Source: Bacteroides sp.
Lineage (GTDB): Bacteria > Bacteroidota > Bacteroidia > Bacteroidales > SM23-62
Assembly: GCA_030667765.1 (NCBI GenBank)
Contig: DAOUVF010000077.1
Span: forward strand, 1-9,636
Length of the DNA stretch: 9,636 nucleotides
Reading direction: 5' to 3'
The notes under the pieces are model-generated. The model was given only the letters and a program-made list of their open reading frames with translations, was not told where the DNA came from and ran no database searches. The position numbers were made by a program, and so were the translations under genes. Positions 1 to 7,318 of the stretch are shown piece after piece. Positions within the stretch are counted from its first letter, which is position 1, and each line of letters starts with the position of its first letter.

Positions 1-329
1 AGCCGGTTAAGCAATGCTGCCGGTTCCATCCTGAGGTATATGGATACGCCCTTCCGGTTGATCAGGTCCATATTGTTACCGGAACAGGGAAGTCCGCCCC
101 CGGTGGAGATAACGGCATCCTGTAGTGAAACCATTTCTTTCAACAAATTGCTTTCCATTTCACGGAAGGCTTTCTCCCCGAGTTTCTCAAAGATTTCATT
201 GATGGTCATCCCGTGTTCACCTTCGAGCCTGGCGTCCATGTCGATAAAGGAATAACCGAGCCGGCCTGCCAGCCTTTGCCCGACAGTAGACTTACCCGAT
301 CCCATAAATCCAACCAGGAAAATAATCAT
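1..329 (-). CDS. aroK: Shikimate kinase, 3' end cut by window edge
   Basis: Shikimate kinase phosphorylates the 3-hydroxyl of shikimate with ATP, the fifth step of the chorismate pathway, in the cytoplasm. The first 109 residues are visible, out of about 165-175 usual for the family. They begin with ATG at 329-327 and read MIIFLVGFMGSGKSTVG, with the P-loop GFMGSGKST at residues 7-15. The shikimate-binding FIDMD (Asp30, Asp32), the FRE motif with Arg56 and the glycine triplet STGGG (77-79) follow in the family order. The LID and the C-terminal helix lie beyond position 1. The start lies 10 bp after the parC stop codon, so the gene is probably co-transcribed with, and perhaps translationally coupled to, parE-parC. 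The identification is firm. The alternative, gluconate kinase, is excluded by the GGG and FRE motifs. Confidence 0.95.
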   Translation of the reverse strand, partial: MIIFLVGFMGSGKSTVGQRLAGRLGYSFIDMDARLEGEHGMTINEIFEKLGEKAFREMESNLLKEMVSLQDAVISTGGGLPCSGNNMDLINRKGVSIYLRMEPAALLNR

Positions 330-339
330 GGGCTTAGTA

Positions 340-3009
340 TTAAAGATCCAGGGTCATTTGCCCGTTTGTATCCTCCTCATCGGATTCCTCAATGATCTCA
401 TCGATCTCATCGATCTCATCGACTTCCGGGGCTTCCTCTATTTCCTCTTCTTTCTCTTTCAGTCCCCTGATAGGTTCCAGTTCGTTTACCAGTTCAACCT
501 GGTACTTTGAAAGGCGTTTCCCTTTTGCCTTATAGCTCTTGATACCTATAAACTCTGCTACTTCGATGATCTCAGGTTTACGGTCCTTATTTTTGCCGCC
601 AAAATTGATCTCGAAACGGGGATACTCGACCTCGGTGATACTGATCATCCTGGACTCCGGATGATCTCCGACAAAACTGAGCAGTTTCTCATTCGGCTCC
701 AGTTCAAATCTTTTCACATAATAATAGTCCTGTTCCGCATCAAAGTAAATGACTGAATATATCTTTTTCGGCTTATGTTTTTCAAGGATATAAATATCGT
801 CTTCGAAATGGTTCTCCAGGTCGAAAGTACTGAGCCTGAATTTCCCGGATTTGGTAATCACCAGGAGGTGGTCGTCACCGGCGAATTCCCCGAGTAATCT
901 ACCACGTCCGTCTGCATTCAGCCTGAGTACATCTTCATCGAACCAGATCTTGCGGCCGCCCAGTGTCGATACCCCCTTTTCTTTCATGACAACCTTATGA
1001 ACAACATTCTTTGTCAGGATGTTGCCATGTGCATCCCGCCCCTTGATCGCCAGTTCACTGAAATCCATCTCAAAATTCAGGTTGCGGATCCTGGGCTTGG
1101 GTTTCAGGGTCACTTTGATGGTCTCGGCTTCTCCATTTGGATTGGCACTGAAGTAAAGTATCCTGGAATTCTGATTATGCTTTGTCAGGTTGTATTCCTT
1201 TTCCCTGGTGATCCCGGTAATAGCACAGCGTTTCATCATGGCAGCACCGCTTTTGCCATCCCGGTATACAAGATTGTATATGGTCCGGGAATCATTTTTC
1301 TTAAAAACGGCAATATGGATTATATCCTTACCGGCGAAAACCTTTTCATCGACTTTGGTCACCTGGAATGAACCATCTCTTCTGATTGTCAGTATGTCGT
1401 CTATATCAGAACAATCACTGACCAATTCATCTTTCTTCAGGGAGGTGCCGAAGAATCCCTCTTTCCTGTTCACATAGAGTTTCTGGTTGGCAGCCACCAC
1501 CTTGGTTGCCACAATGGTGTCAAAATTCCGGATCTCGGTGCGCCTTTCTTTCCCCTTCCCGAATTTCTTCTTTATCTGCTTATAGTAATTGATGGCAAAG
1601 GGGATGATATTGTTCAGGTGATTCTTAACCTCTTCGATCTCTTCTTCAATGCCTTTTATATGGTCATCAGCCTTGAATGAATCAAATTTCGAGATCCTCT
1701 TTATCCTTATCTCGGTCAGCTTAACTATATCGTCATGTGTGACTTCCCTTCGCAGCAGTTTCTTATAGGGTTCGAGCCCTTTGTCAATCGTCTCAATAAT
1801 GGACTCCCATGTTTCACATTCTTCAATATCCCGGTAGATCCTCTTTTCAATAAAGATCTTTTCCAGGGATGAAAAATGCCAGTCGGCCTCGAGTTCATTC
1901 AGCCTGATCTCCAACTCAAGCTTCAGGAGGGCAACTGTGTTGTCCACAGAACGCTGCAACATCTCCCTGACACCCATAAAAACAGGTTTCTCCTCTTCTA
2001 TGATGCAGGAGTTCGGAGAAACAGAGACCTCGCAATCAGTAAAAGCATAGAGTGCATCGAGGGTCTTGTCAGAAGATATCCCGGAGGCCAGCTGTACGAT
2101 TATCTCCACATTTGCTGCTGTATTATCGTCGATCTTCTTGATCTTTATCTTTCCCTTTTCGTTGGCCTTTACAATAGACTCTATCAGGGTCATGGTAGTT
2201 TTGCCAAAGGGGACCTCTGTGATGACCAGGTGCTTCTTGTCCAGTTTTTCAACCCTTGCACGTACTTTTACAGCCCCGCCCCGGATCCCGTCATTGTACC
2301 TTGAAAAATCGGCCATCCCTCCGGTCGGGAAATCCGGCAGGATCTCGAACTCATTTCCTTTAAGATGAAGTATACTGGCATCGATCAATTCATTGAAATT
2401 ATGGGGAAGGATCTTGGATGCAAGTCCCACAGCAATCCCTTCCACCCCCTGGTTCAGGAGAAGCGGAAATTTCACGGGAAGGGTTACAGGTTCCTTGTTG
2501 CGGCCATCATAGGATAGTTTCCACTCGGTCGTCTTCGGGTTGAAAACCACCTCCAGGGCAAATTTTGACAGCCTTGCCTCTATGTAGCGCGGAGCAGCAG
2601 CGCCATCGCCGGTCAGGATATTTCCCCAGTTCCCCTGCATATCCACCAACAGTTCTTTTTGTCCCAGTTGGACCAGGGCATCCCCTATCGACGCGTCACC
2701 ATGCGGGTGGAATTGCATGGTATGCCCGATGATGTTTGCCACCTTATTATACCGTCCGTCATCCAGTCTTTTCATGGAATGCATGATCCGGCGTTGCACA
2801 GGTTTCAATCCGTCGTTCAGATGAGGTACCGCACGCTCAAGGATCACATAGGAGGCATAATCCAGGAACCATTCCTGGTACATGCCAGAGAGGTGGACCA
2901 CCGTATGCAGGTCATCTGAGTCAGATGTAACTTCATCATCCGGATCAATTGGACCATCGTCCATGGACTCTTCAGTGTTCTCTATATTTTCCAGCTCCTC
3001 TATACTCAT
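340..3009 (-). CDS. parC: DNA topoisomerase IV subunit A (ParC)
   Basis: This is the DNA-cleaving subunit of a type IIA topoisomerase, 889 residues, which with ParE unlinks replicated chromosomes. The acidic N-terminal extension (1-33) precedes the winged-helix core. The helix-turn-helix region reads HPHGDASIGD (101-110), and the catalytic Arg141-Tyr142 sit in AAAPRYIEARLS. A tower and coiled-coil region spans roughly 340-480, followed by a beta-pinwheel-like C-terminal domain to about 840. No GyrA box (QRRGGKG type) is visible, which together with the adjacent parE supports topoisomerase IV rather than gyrase. The last 40 residues are an Asp/Glu-rich tail containing DEI three times and ending QMTLDL. 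Ala106 occupies the position of E. coli GyrA Ser83. The ATG lies 36 bp after the parE stop with no promoter seen between them. Database entries often label this family simply 'DNA gyrase/topoisomerase IV subunit A'. Confidence 0.95.
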   Translation of the reverse strand: MSIEELENIENTEESMDDGPIDPDDEVTSDSDDLHTVVHLSGMYQEWFLDYASYVILERAVPHLNDGLKPVQRRIMHSMKRLDDGRYNKVANIIGHTMQFHPHGDASIGDALVQLGQKELLVDMQGNWGNILTGDGAAAPRYIEARLSKFALEVVFNPKTTEWKLSYDGRNKEPVTLPVKFPLLLNQGVEGIAVGLASKILPHNFNELIDASILHLKGNEFEILPDFPTGGMADFSRYNDGIRGGAVKVRARVEKLDKKHLVITEVPFGKTTMTLIESIVKANEKGKIKIKKIDDNTAANVEIIVQLASGISSDKTLDALYAFTDCEVSVSPNSCIIEEEKPVFMGVREMLQRSVDNTVALLKLELEIRLNELEADWHFSSLEKIFIEKRIYRDIEECETWESIIETIDKGLEPYKKLLRREVTHDDIVKLTEIRIKRISKFDSFKADDHIKGIEEEIEEVKNHLNNIIPFAINYYKQIKKKFGKGKERRTEIRNFDTIVATKVVAANQKLYVNRKEGFFGTSLKKDELVSDCSDIDDILTIRRDGSFQVTKVDEKVFAGKDIIHIAVFKKNDSRTIYNLVYRDGKSGAAMMKRCAITGITREKEYNLTKHNQNSRILYFSANPNGEAETIKVTLKPKPRIRNLNFEMDFSELAIKGRDAHGNILTKNVVHKVVMKEKGVSTLGGRKIWFDEDVLRLNADGRGRLLGEFAGDDHLLVITKSGKFRLSTFDLENHFEDDIYILEKHKPKKIYSVIYFDAEQDYYYVKRFELEPNEKLLSFVGDHPESRMISITEVEYPRFEINFGGKNKDRKPEIIEVAEFIGIKSYKAKGKRLSKYQVELVNELEPIRGLKEKEEEIEEAPEVDEIDEIDEIIEESDEEDTNGQMTLDL
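394..420 (-). repeat. Three perfect 9-bp tandem repeats inside parC
   Basis: Three perfect copies of a 9-bp unit (GATGAGATC on the coding strand) lie in frame near the 3' end of parC and encode Asp-Glu-Ile three times in the acidic tail. Because the unit is a multiple of three, gain or loss of copies by replication slippage would only change the tail length. Whether the copy number varies between strains cannot be told from one sequence. Confidence 0.9.
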
Positions 3010-3045
3010 AGGTATCTAACGAAAACAATCTTGGGGAATTGTAGA

Positions 3046-4884
3046 TCAGGCCTCAACAAGGTCTTCTTCAACACGCAGGTTATCAATGATGAAGTTTTGT
3101 CGTTCAGGGGTGTTTTTCCCCATATAAAATGCCAGCAAATCAGCAACTGCATCGCTTCTGCTAAGGGATACAGGCTCCAGCCTTATTTTCTTTCCTATAA
3201 AATTCTTAAACTCGTCAGGGGAGATCTCTCCCAGTCCCTTGAACCTGGTGATCTCGGGATTGCCTCCCAGTTTTGCCATGGCCGATAATTTCTCCTCCTG
3301 TGAATAGCAATAATGGGTTTTTTTCTTGTTCCGGACCCTGAAAAGGGGAGTCTGTAAAATGTACAGATGTCCCTTGCGAACCAGGTTTGGGAAAAATTGC
3401 AAAAAGAAGGTGATCAGCAGCAGCCGGATATGCATCCCGTCCACATCTGCATCAGTAGCGATCACCACGTTATTATAACGCAGGTTATCCAATCCTTCCT
3501 CAATATTCAGGGCAGACTGCAGGAGATTGAACTCTTCATTCTCATAGACGATCTTCTTGGTAAGTCCATAGGTATTCAGAGGTTTCCCTTTCAGGCTAAA
3601 GACTGCCTGGGTCGCCACATCCCGTGATTTGGTAATGGAACCACTGGCCGAATCTCCCTCCGTGATAAAAATGGTCGTTTCCATTCTGCGATCATGATTG
3701 GTATTGTAATGGGCCTTACAGTCCCTAAGCTTCTTATTATGCAGACTTGCCTTCTTGGCCCTTTCCCTGGCCAGCTTCTTGATACCCGAGATCGCCTTTC
3801 GTTCTTTCTCAGATTCCAGGATCTTCCTGAGCAGGATCTCAGCTGTCTCGGGATGCTTATGCAGGTAATCATCCAGGTCTTTTTTCAGGAAATCAGTAAT
3901 GTAATTCCTTACACTGGGGCCTTTCGGTCCCATGTCCTTGGATCCCAGTTTGGTTTTCGTTTGCGATTCAAAAATCGGCTCTTCAATTTTAAGGTTGAAG
4001 GCTACAATGACAGACTGGCGAATGTCAGAGGGATCAAAGTCCTTTTTGTAGAATTCCCGCACCGTTCTTACAATAGCTTCCTTGAATGCTACCAGGTGAG
4101 TCCCCCCCTGGGTTGTATGCTGGCCGTTGACAAAGGGAAAGTACTCATCCGTATACTGGTTGCCATGGGTCATGGCCATTTCAATATCACCATTCCTGAG
4201 GTGAATGATGGGGTAGAGCCCTTCATTATCCATATTCTCATTCAGCAGGTCCAGCAAGCCATTTTTTGACTGGTACTTCTCACCGTTCAGTACAATCGTC
4301 AGTCCCGCGTTGAGATAGATATAATTTTTGATAAGGGCCTCAATGTATTCCAGGATATAATGGTAGTTCCCGAAGAGTTCCTTATCAGGGACAAAAGAAA
4401 CGATGGTCCCGTTGGCCAGTTCTGTTTTGGAATCCTTTGCCTCTTCCATCAGTTCACCCGCTTCAAAATCTGCCGATTTCATCTTGCCCTCACGGATGGA
4501 CTGAATTTCAAACCTTGATGAGAGGGCGTTGACTGCCTTGATACCAACCCCGTTCAGTCCAACTGATTTCTTGAAAACCTTGGAATCATATTTAGCCCCG
4601 GTGTTCATCTTTGATGCAGCATCCACCATCTTGCCCAGGGGGATCCCACGTCCAAAATCCCTCACCTGTATGCTTTTTTCATGGATATTGATCTCGATAG
4701 TCTTGCCGAAATCCATCATGAATTCATCTATCGAATTATCCAGAACCTCCTTGAGCAGAATATAAATACCATCATCCCGGGAGGACCCGTCCCCCAGTTT
4801 TCCTATATACATTCCGGGGCGCTTACGGATGTGTTCCCTCCATTCTAAAGTCCGTATATGTTCTTCTGTATACTGCGCTGTCAT
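3046..4884 (-). CDS. parE: DNA topoisomerase IV subunit B (ParE)
   Basis: This is the ATPase subunit of topoisomerase IV, partner of the ParC encoded just downstream. Residues are numbered from the ATG at 4884 (612 aa). The GHKL ATPase motifs appear in order: EVLDNSIDE (46-54, Glu46 as general base, Asn50 for magnesium), RDFGRGIP (75-82) and VGLNGVG (108-114). The transducer domain carries the QTKTKLG loop (308-314). The TOPRIM domain has TEGDSASG (408-415), the metal-binding DADVDG (478-483) and RFKGLGE (547-553). An in-frame GTG at 4902 would add six residues, but it overlaps a promoter -7 box, and MTAQYTEEHIR resembles usual ParE N-termini, so the ATG is preferred. There is no large GyrB-type insert in the TOPRIM region. 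Together with the parC neighbour this argues for ParE rather than GyrB. Confidence 0.95.
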   Translation of the reverse strand: MTAQYTEEHIRTLEWREHIRKRPGMYIGKLGDGSSRDDGIYILLKEVLDNSIDEFMMDFGKTIEINIHEKSIQVRDFGRGIPLGKMVDAASKMNTGAKYDSKVFKKSVGLNGVGIKAVNALSSRFEIQSIREGKMKSADFEAGELMEEAKDSKTELANGTIVSFVPDKELFGNYHYILEYIEALIKNYIYLNAGLTIVLNGEKYQSKNGLLDLLNENMDNEGLYPIIHLRNGDIEMAMTHGNQYTDEYFPFVNGQHTTQGGTHLVAFKEAIVRTVREFYKKDFDPSDIRQSVIVAFNLKIEEPIFESQTKTKLGSKDMGPKGPSVRNYITDFLKKDLDDYLHKHPETAEILLRKILESEKERKAISGIKKLARERAKKASLHNKKLRDCKAHYNTNHDRRMETTIFITEGDSASGSITKSRDVATQAVFSLKGKPLNTYGLTKKIVYENEEFNLLQSALNIEEGLDNLRYNNVVIATDADVDGMHIRLLLITFFLQFFPNLVRKGHLYILQTPLFRVRNKKKTHYCYSQEEKLSAMAKLGGNPEITRFKGLGEISPDEFKNFIGKKIRLEPVSLSRSDAVADLLAFYMGKNTPERQNFIIDNLRVEEDLVEA

Positions 4885-4901
4885 TGCTTTTTCGATCTGC
4901 A

Positions 4902-4909
4902 CAAATATA
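4902..4909 (-). promoter_or_regulatory. Putative parE promoter, -7 box TATATTTG
   Basis: On the minus strand this reads TATATTTG, a full match to the Bacteroidetes -7 consensus TAnnTTTG, 17 bp upstream of the parE ATG. No TTG or TTTG is seen at the usual 17-23 bp spacing upstream, so the -33 half is missing or weak. The predicted transcript would have a very short, A-rich leader (GAAAAAGCA) without a Shine-Dalgarno sequence, which is normal for this phylum. The same 9-mer CTATATTTG occurs at the adk promoter. Confidence 0.6.
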
Positions 4910-4957
4910 GATAAAAGATCTCTCTGACCGGAATTTCTTTATCAACAGGGGAATTAA

Positions 4958-4972
4958 CATGAGTGGCTCATG
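4958..4972. other. Perfect 6-bp inverted repeat between plsC and parE
   Basis: CATGAG-TGG-CTCATG forms a perfect 6-bp stem with a 3-base loop in the gap between the plsC stop and the parE promoter. A GGGG run (4948-4951) and CCC (4975-4977) could extend the stem across an internal loop. Neither strand has a U-rich tract directly after it, so a classical intrinsic terminator is not supported. It could be a weak terminator for the upstream unit, an RNA 3'-end stabiliser or an operator site about 50 bp upstream of the parE -7 box. Confidence 0.4.
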
Positions 4973-5005
4973 AACCCTTCTGTAAATCAAACAAATCAGA
5001 CTTTT

Positions 5006-5755
5006 TCAACGATCAGAATGGAGGCTGGAATAGGTTCCTGCCATGAGGTCCCGGACATGGATTTGTAGTTCCCGGGGACTCATATCTGCGAACAGGCTGA
5101 AAGGGATTGGCTCAAGTACCCTGACATCTATCCTGGCAAATCCTTTCAGGATGGCGCCTTTTTTGGGCAGGGCCTTTGCAGTACCATCCAGTACGATGGG
5201 GACGATATCTACCCTATTGTCAAGGGCCATCCTGAAAGCACCTTCCCTGAAGGGGCCCAGGTGGCCCCCGGGGTACCGTGTTCCTTCGGGAAAGATCAGA
5301 ATGGAACTTCCCTTACCGAGGCAATGACTGACATTTTCCATGAGTTGTTCGTAGCTGCTTTTCTGTCCCCTCTGAATCTCCAGGTAATCATTAAGCCGCA
5401 TATTCCAGCCTATGATGGGGATGCTGAAATTTTCTTTCTTGGACACCCATTTATAGGGAACAAACAAATGGTACAACACCAGGATGTCGAGCATGGACTG
5501 ATGATTGGAAACAATAACACAGGATCTTCTCCAGGGGATATTCCGGCGTCCTTTGATACGTACCCTCCAGAGTGGGTTAAACCAGATGTAAAGGGACCCC
5601 CAGAAACAGGAAAACAGGTGAAGTACCACCAGCCTTGGGTCAAACCAACGGGTAAGAAACCAGATTACCAGGTCGATGATAATCATAATCACCGCGGTAA
5701 CCAGGAAGAAAGTCCACAGTAATACACTGTAAATGATCAATCCAGCTTTTTTCAT
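5006..5755 (-). CDS. plsC: 1-acyl-sn-glycerol-3-phosphate acyltransferase (PlsC family)
   Basis: The product is a 249-residue membrane-associated acyltransferase that most likely adds the second acyl chain to lysophosphatidic acid, giving phosphatidic acid for phospholipid synthesis. A strongly hydrophobic N-terminal segment (about 5-35) and a second one (about 43-60) anchor it to the inner membrane. The acyltransferase motifs are clear: NHQSMLD (84-90, catalytic His85 and Asp90), a region near EIQRG (126-130), FPEGTR (155-160) and VPIVLDG (185-191). The length fits the family (about 240-260). The start is ATG at 5755, 20 bp after the lplA stop, so it probably ends the adk-to-plsC transcription unit. 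A specificity for ornithine- or glycine-lipid acylation, as with OlsA-like relatives, cannot be excluded from motifs alone. Confidence 0.9.
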   Translation of the reverse strand: MKKAGLIIYSVLLWTFFLVTAVIMIIIDLVIWFLTRWFDPRLVVLHLFSCFWGSLYIWFNPLWRVRIKGRRNIPWRRSCVIVSNHQSMLDILVLYHLFVPYKWVSKKENFSIPIIGWNMRLNDYLEIQRGQKSSYEQLMENVSHCLGKGSSILIFPEGTRYPGGHLGPFREGAFRMALDNRVDIVPIVLDGTAKALPKKGAILKGFARIDVRVLEPIPFSLFADMSPRELQIHVRDLMAGTYSSLHSDR

Positions 5756-5775
5756 TTCTGCCGTATTTCGGTTAA

Positions 5776-6747
5776 TCAGAAAATAGCCTTCACAAAATAA
5801 TCAATCAGCCGGGGATTGACAAGGCCCGGCCCCGACAATCTTTCCCGTATTTCACCGGGTTCATGATCCACACCGGCCAGTATATCGGACAGCCGGTCAA
5901 AGAGTTCACGGTCAGCATCATCCGATTTTATTTCAATTTCCGTGATCTTTCCCTTTTCCACTTCCAGGTGGATCATGACCTGTTTGGCATTCCAGTCAAT
6001 CTTCCGGGTCATCCTGTACCTGGGTGAATAGCCTATATTCCATTGCCAGGTGCTGTACTTCTGACTGACAAGCTCCCTGACCCGGACCATGTCGGTCCCG
6101 CTAAACTCATACCTGTCCGAACCCTTAAAGAATCCTGACAGGTGAACGATAAGGTCTCTCCGGAATGCTGACACACTGACCCTGGATCCCAGGAGATCCA
6201 GGATGTTCACCACCTTGCTCCGGACAGACTGGACGGCCCTGTCCCTGTACTTTCCCGGCTCTGTCCCAAGGGAAGACTGTAGTGCATGAAGATCAGATGA
6301 AAACAGCAGGGTACCATGATGCAGGACACGGTTCCGGTAAACATGTTCGGCATTACCGGATATTTTCCTCCCTTCAACCAGGATCTCGTTCCGGCTTCCA
6401 AATTCGGCAGGGATCTTAAGATTTTGCAGATAGGTCAGCACGGGCGTGGCATATTCCCGAAAATTGACCAGTTGCCCTTCTTTCCCGTTCAGTATGAAGG
6501 AATAATTCACATTGCCGGGATCATGCCATACCGTTCCCCCTCCTGATATCCTCCTGACCACAGGGATACTGTTTTCCAGGATATAAGGCAGGTTAATTTC
6601 AGCATATGCATTCTGATGCTTCCCGATGATGATGGAAGGGTCATTGACATAGATAAAGGTAAAATCACCATCAGTTTCCTTCAGCAGGTATTCTTCGGCT
6701 GCAATGTTGAAATATGGATCGGTTGATGGCGAATCCAGGATGAGCAT
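5776..6747 (-). CDS. lplA: Lipoate-protein ligase A
   Basis: The enzyme activates free lipoate with ATP to lipoyl-AMP and attaches it to lysines of 2-oxoacid dehydrogenase E2 and GcvH domains. Numbered from the ATG at 6747 (323 aa), the protein shows the nucleotide loop RRISGGGTVWHD (65-76), GRKISGNAEH (126-135, with the catalytic Lys at 128) and HHGTLLF (143-149). A C-terminal accessory domain (about 245-323, containing WNIGYSP just before it) is present as in E. coli LplA, so it should catalyse both activation and transfer. An in-frame TTG at 6753 overlaps the PAP2 stop codon (TTGA) and would add MT. The ATG, 2 bp after that stop, is preferred. The SGGG and catalytic Lys motifs exclude the octanoyltransferase LipB; LipM is less likely because of the C-terminal domain. 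Confidence 0.92.
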   Translation of the reverse strand: MLILDSPSTDPYFNIAAEEYLLKETDGDFTFIYVNDPSIIIGKHQNAYAEINLPYILENSIPVVRRISGGGTVWHDPGNVNYSFILNGKEGQLVNFREYATPVLTYLQNLKIPAEFGSRNEILVEGRKISGNAEHVYRNRVLHHGTLLFSSDLHALQSSLGTEPGKYRDRAVQSVRSKVVNILDLLGSRVSVSAFRRDLIVHLSGFFKGSDRYEFSGTDMVRVRELVSQKYSTWQWNIGYSPRYRMTRKIDWNAKQVMIHLEVEKGKITEIEIKSDDADRELFDRLSDILAGVDHEPGEIRERLSGPGLVNPRLIDYFVKAIF

Positions 6748-6749
6748 GG

Positions 6750-7316
6750 TCAATGGTTTAGCTTCAGTGCTTTAATTGAGGTCATGACCGGGTATAATCC
6801 ATAGGCCAGCAGGCTTCCAAGTACGGCCCCGCCGATTATATCCCCGGGGAAATGAACACCCAGGTAGATCCTGCTGTATCCCACCAGGGTGGCCCATACC
6901 ATGATACCTGTCCAGTAATACCGCTTGCGGATAAACAGGCCTGTAAACACGGCTATGGCAAAAGAGTTGGATGCGTGGCTGGAAACAAAACCATACATGC
7001 CCCCGCAATAATCATTCACCAGGTGGACCAGTCCCGCGATATCGGCCTGATGACATGGCCGTAACCTTTGAATGGTTTCTTTGAACAGGTGTACAGAAGC
7101 CTGGTCGCTCATGGTAATCAGGACGGCAACGCCCAGTAATATCCATCCGGCCCTCCACCGGAAACGGTAGATGAGGAGTCCCAGAATAAAAAGATACAAA
7201 GGCAACCACTGTATCTTACCACTGACCAGCCACATCACCCTGTCCATGAAAGGTGCATGCAGACCGTTCAGGAAAAGGAATAATTGTGTATCCCAATGAT
7301 TGAGTGTTTCGAGCAT
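6750..7316 (-). CDS. PAP2-family membrane phosphatase
   Basis: The product is a 188-residue integral membrane phosphatase with the PAP2 signature: KETIQRLRP (Lys79 to Pro87, the K-x6-RP motif), SSH (112-114, in place of PSGH) and SRIYLGVHFPGD (148-159, with nucleophile-type His155 and Asp159). Hydrophobic helices lie at about 38-50, 56-69, 120-129, 135-147 and 160-178, in the usual six-helix arrangement with the active site on the periplasmic side. Likely substrates are undecaprenyl diphosphate, phosphatidylglycerophosphate or a lipid A phosphate; the sequence does not decide. The frame is open 27 codons further upstream into obgE, but the ATG at 7316 starts 2 bp after the obgE stop and gives a normal N-terminus (MLETLNHWDTQLFLFLNG). 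Neighbouring plsC suggests, without proof, a membrane-lipid role. Confidence 0.88.
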   Translation of the reverse strand: MLETLNHWDTQLFLFLNGLHAPFMDRVMWLVSGKIQWLPLYLFILGLLIYRFRWRAGWILLGVAVLITMSDQASVHLFKETIQRLRPCHQADIAGLVHLVNDYCGGMYGFVSSHASNSFAIAVFTGLFIRKRYYWTGIMVWATLVGYSRIYLGVHFPGDIIGGAVLGSLLAYGLYPVMTSIKALKLNH

Positions 7317-7318
7317 GA

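Noticed and set aside
1876..2304. 142-codon open frame on the plus strand opposite parC
   Set aside because: It is antisense to the core of parC, with no motif or promoter support.
3694..4269. 191-codon open frame on the plus strand opposite parE
   Set aside because: It lies wholly antisense to the conserved transducer region of parE, has no recognisable domain and no promoter, and is explained by the codon pattern of the real gene.
5261..5722. 153-codon open frame on the plus strand opposite plsC
   Set aside because: It is antisense to the conserved acyltransferase motifs, with no family resemblance.
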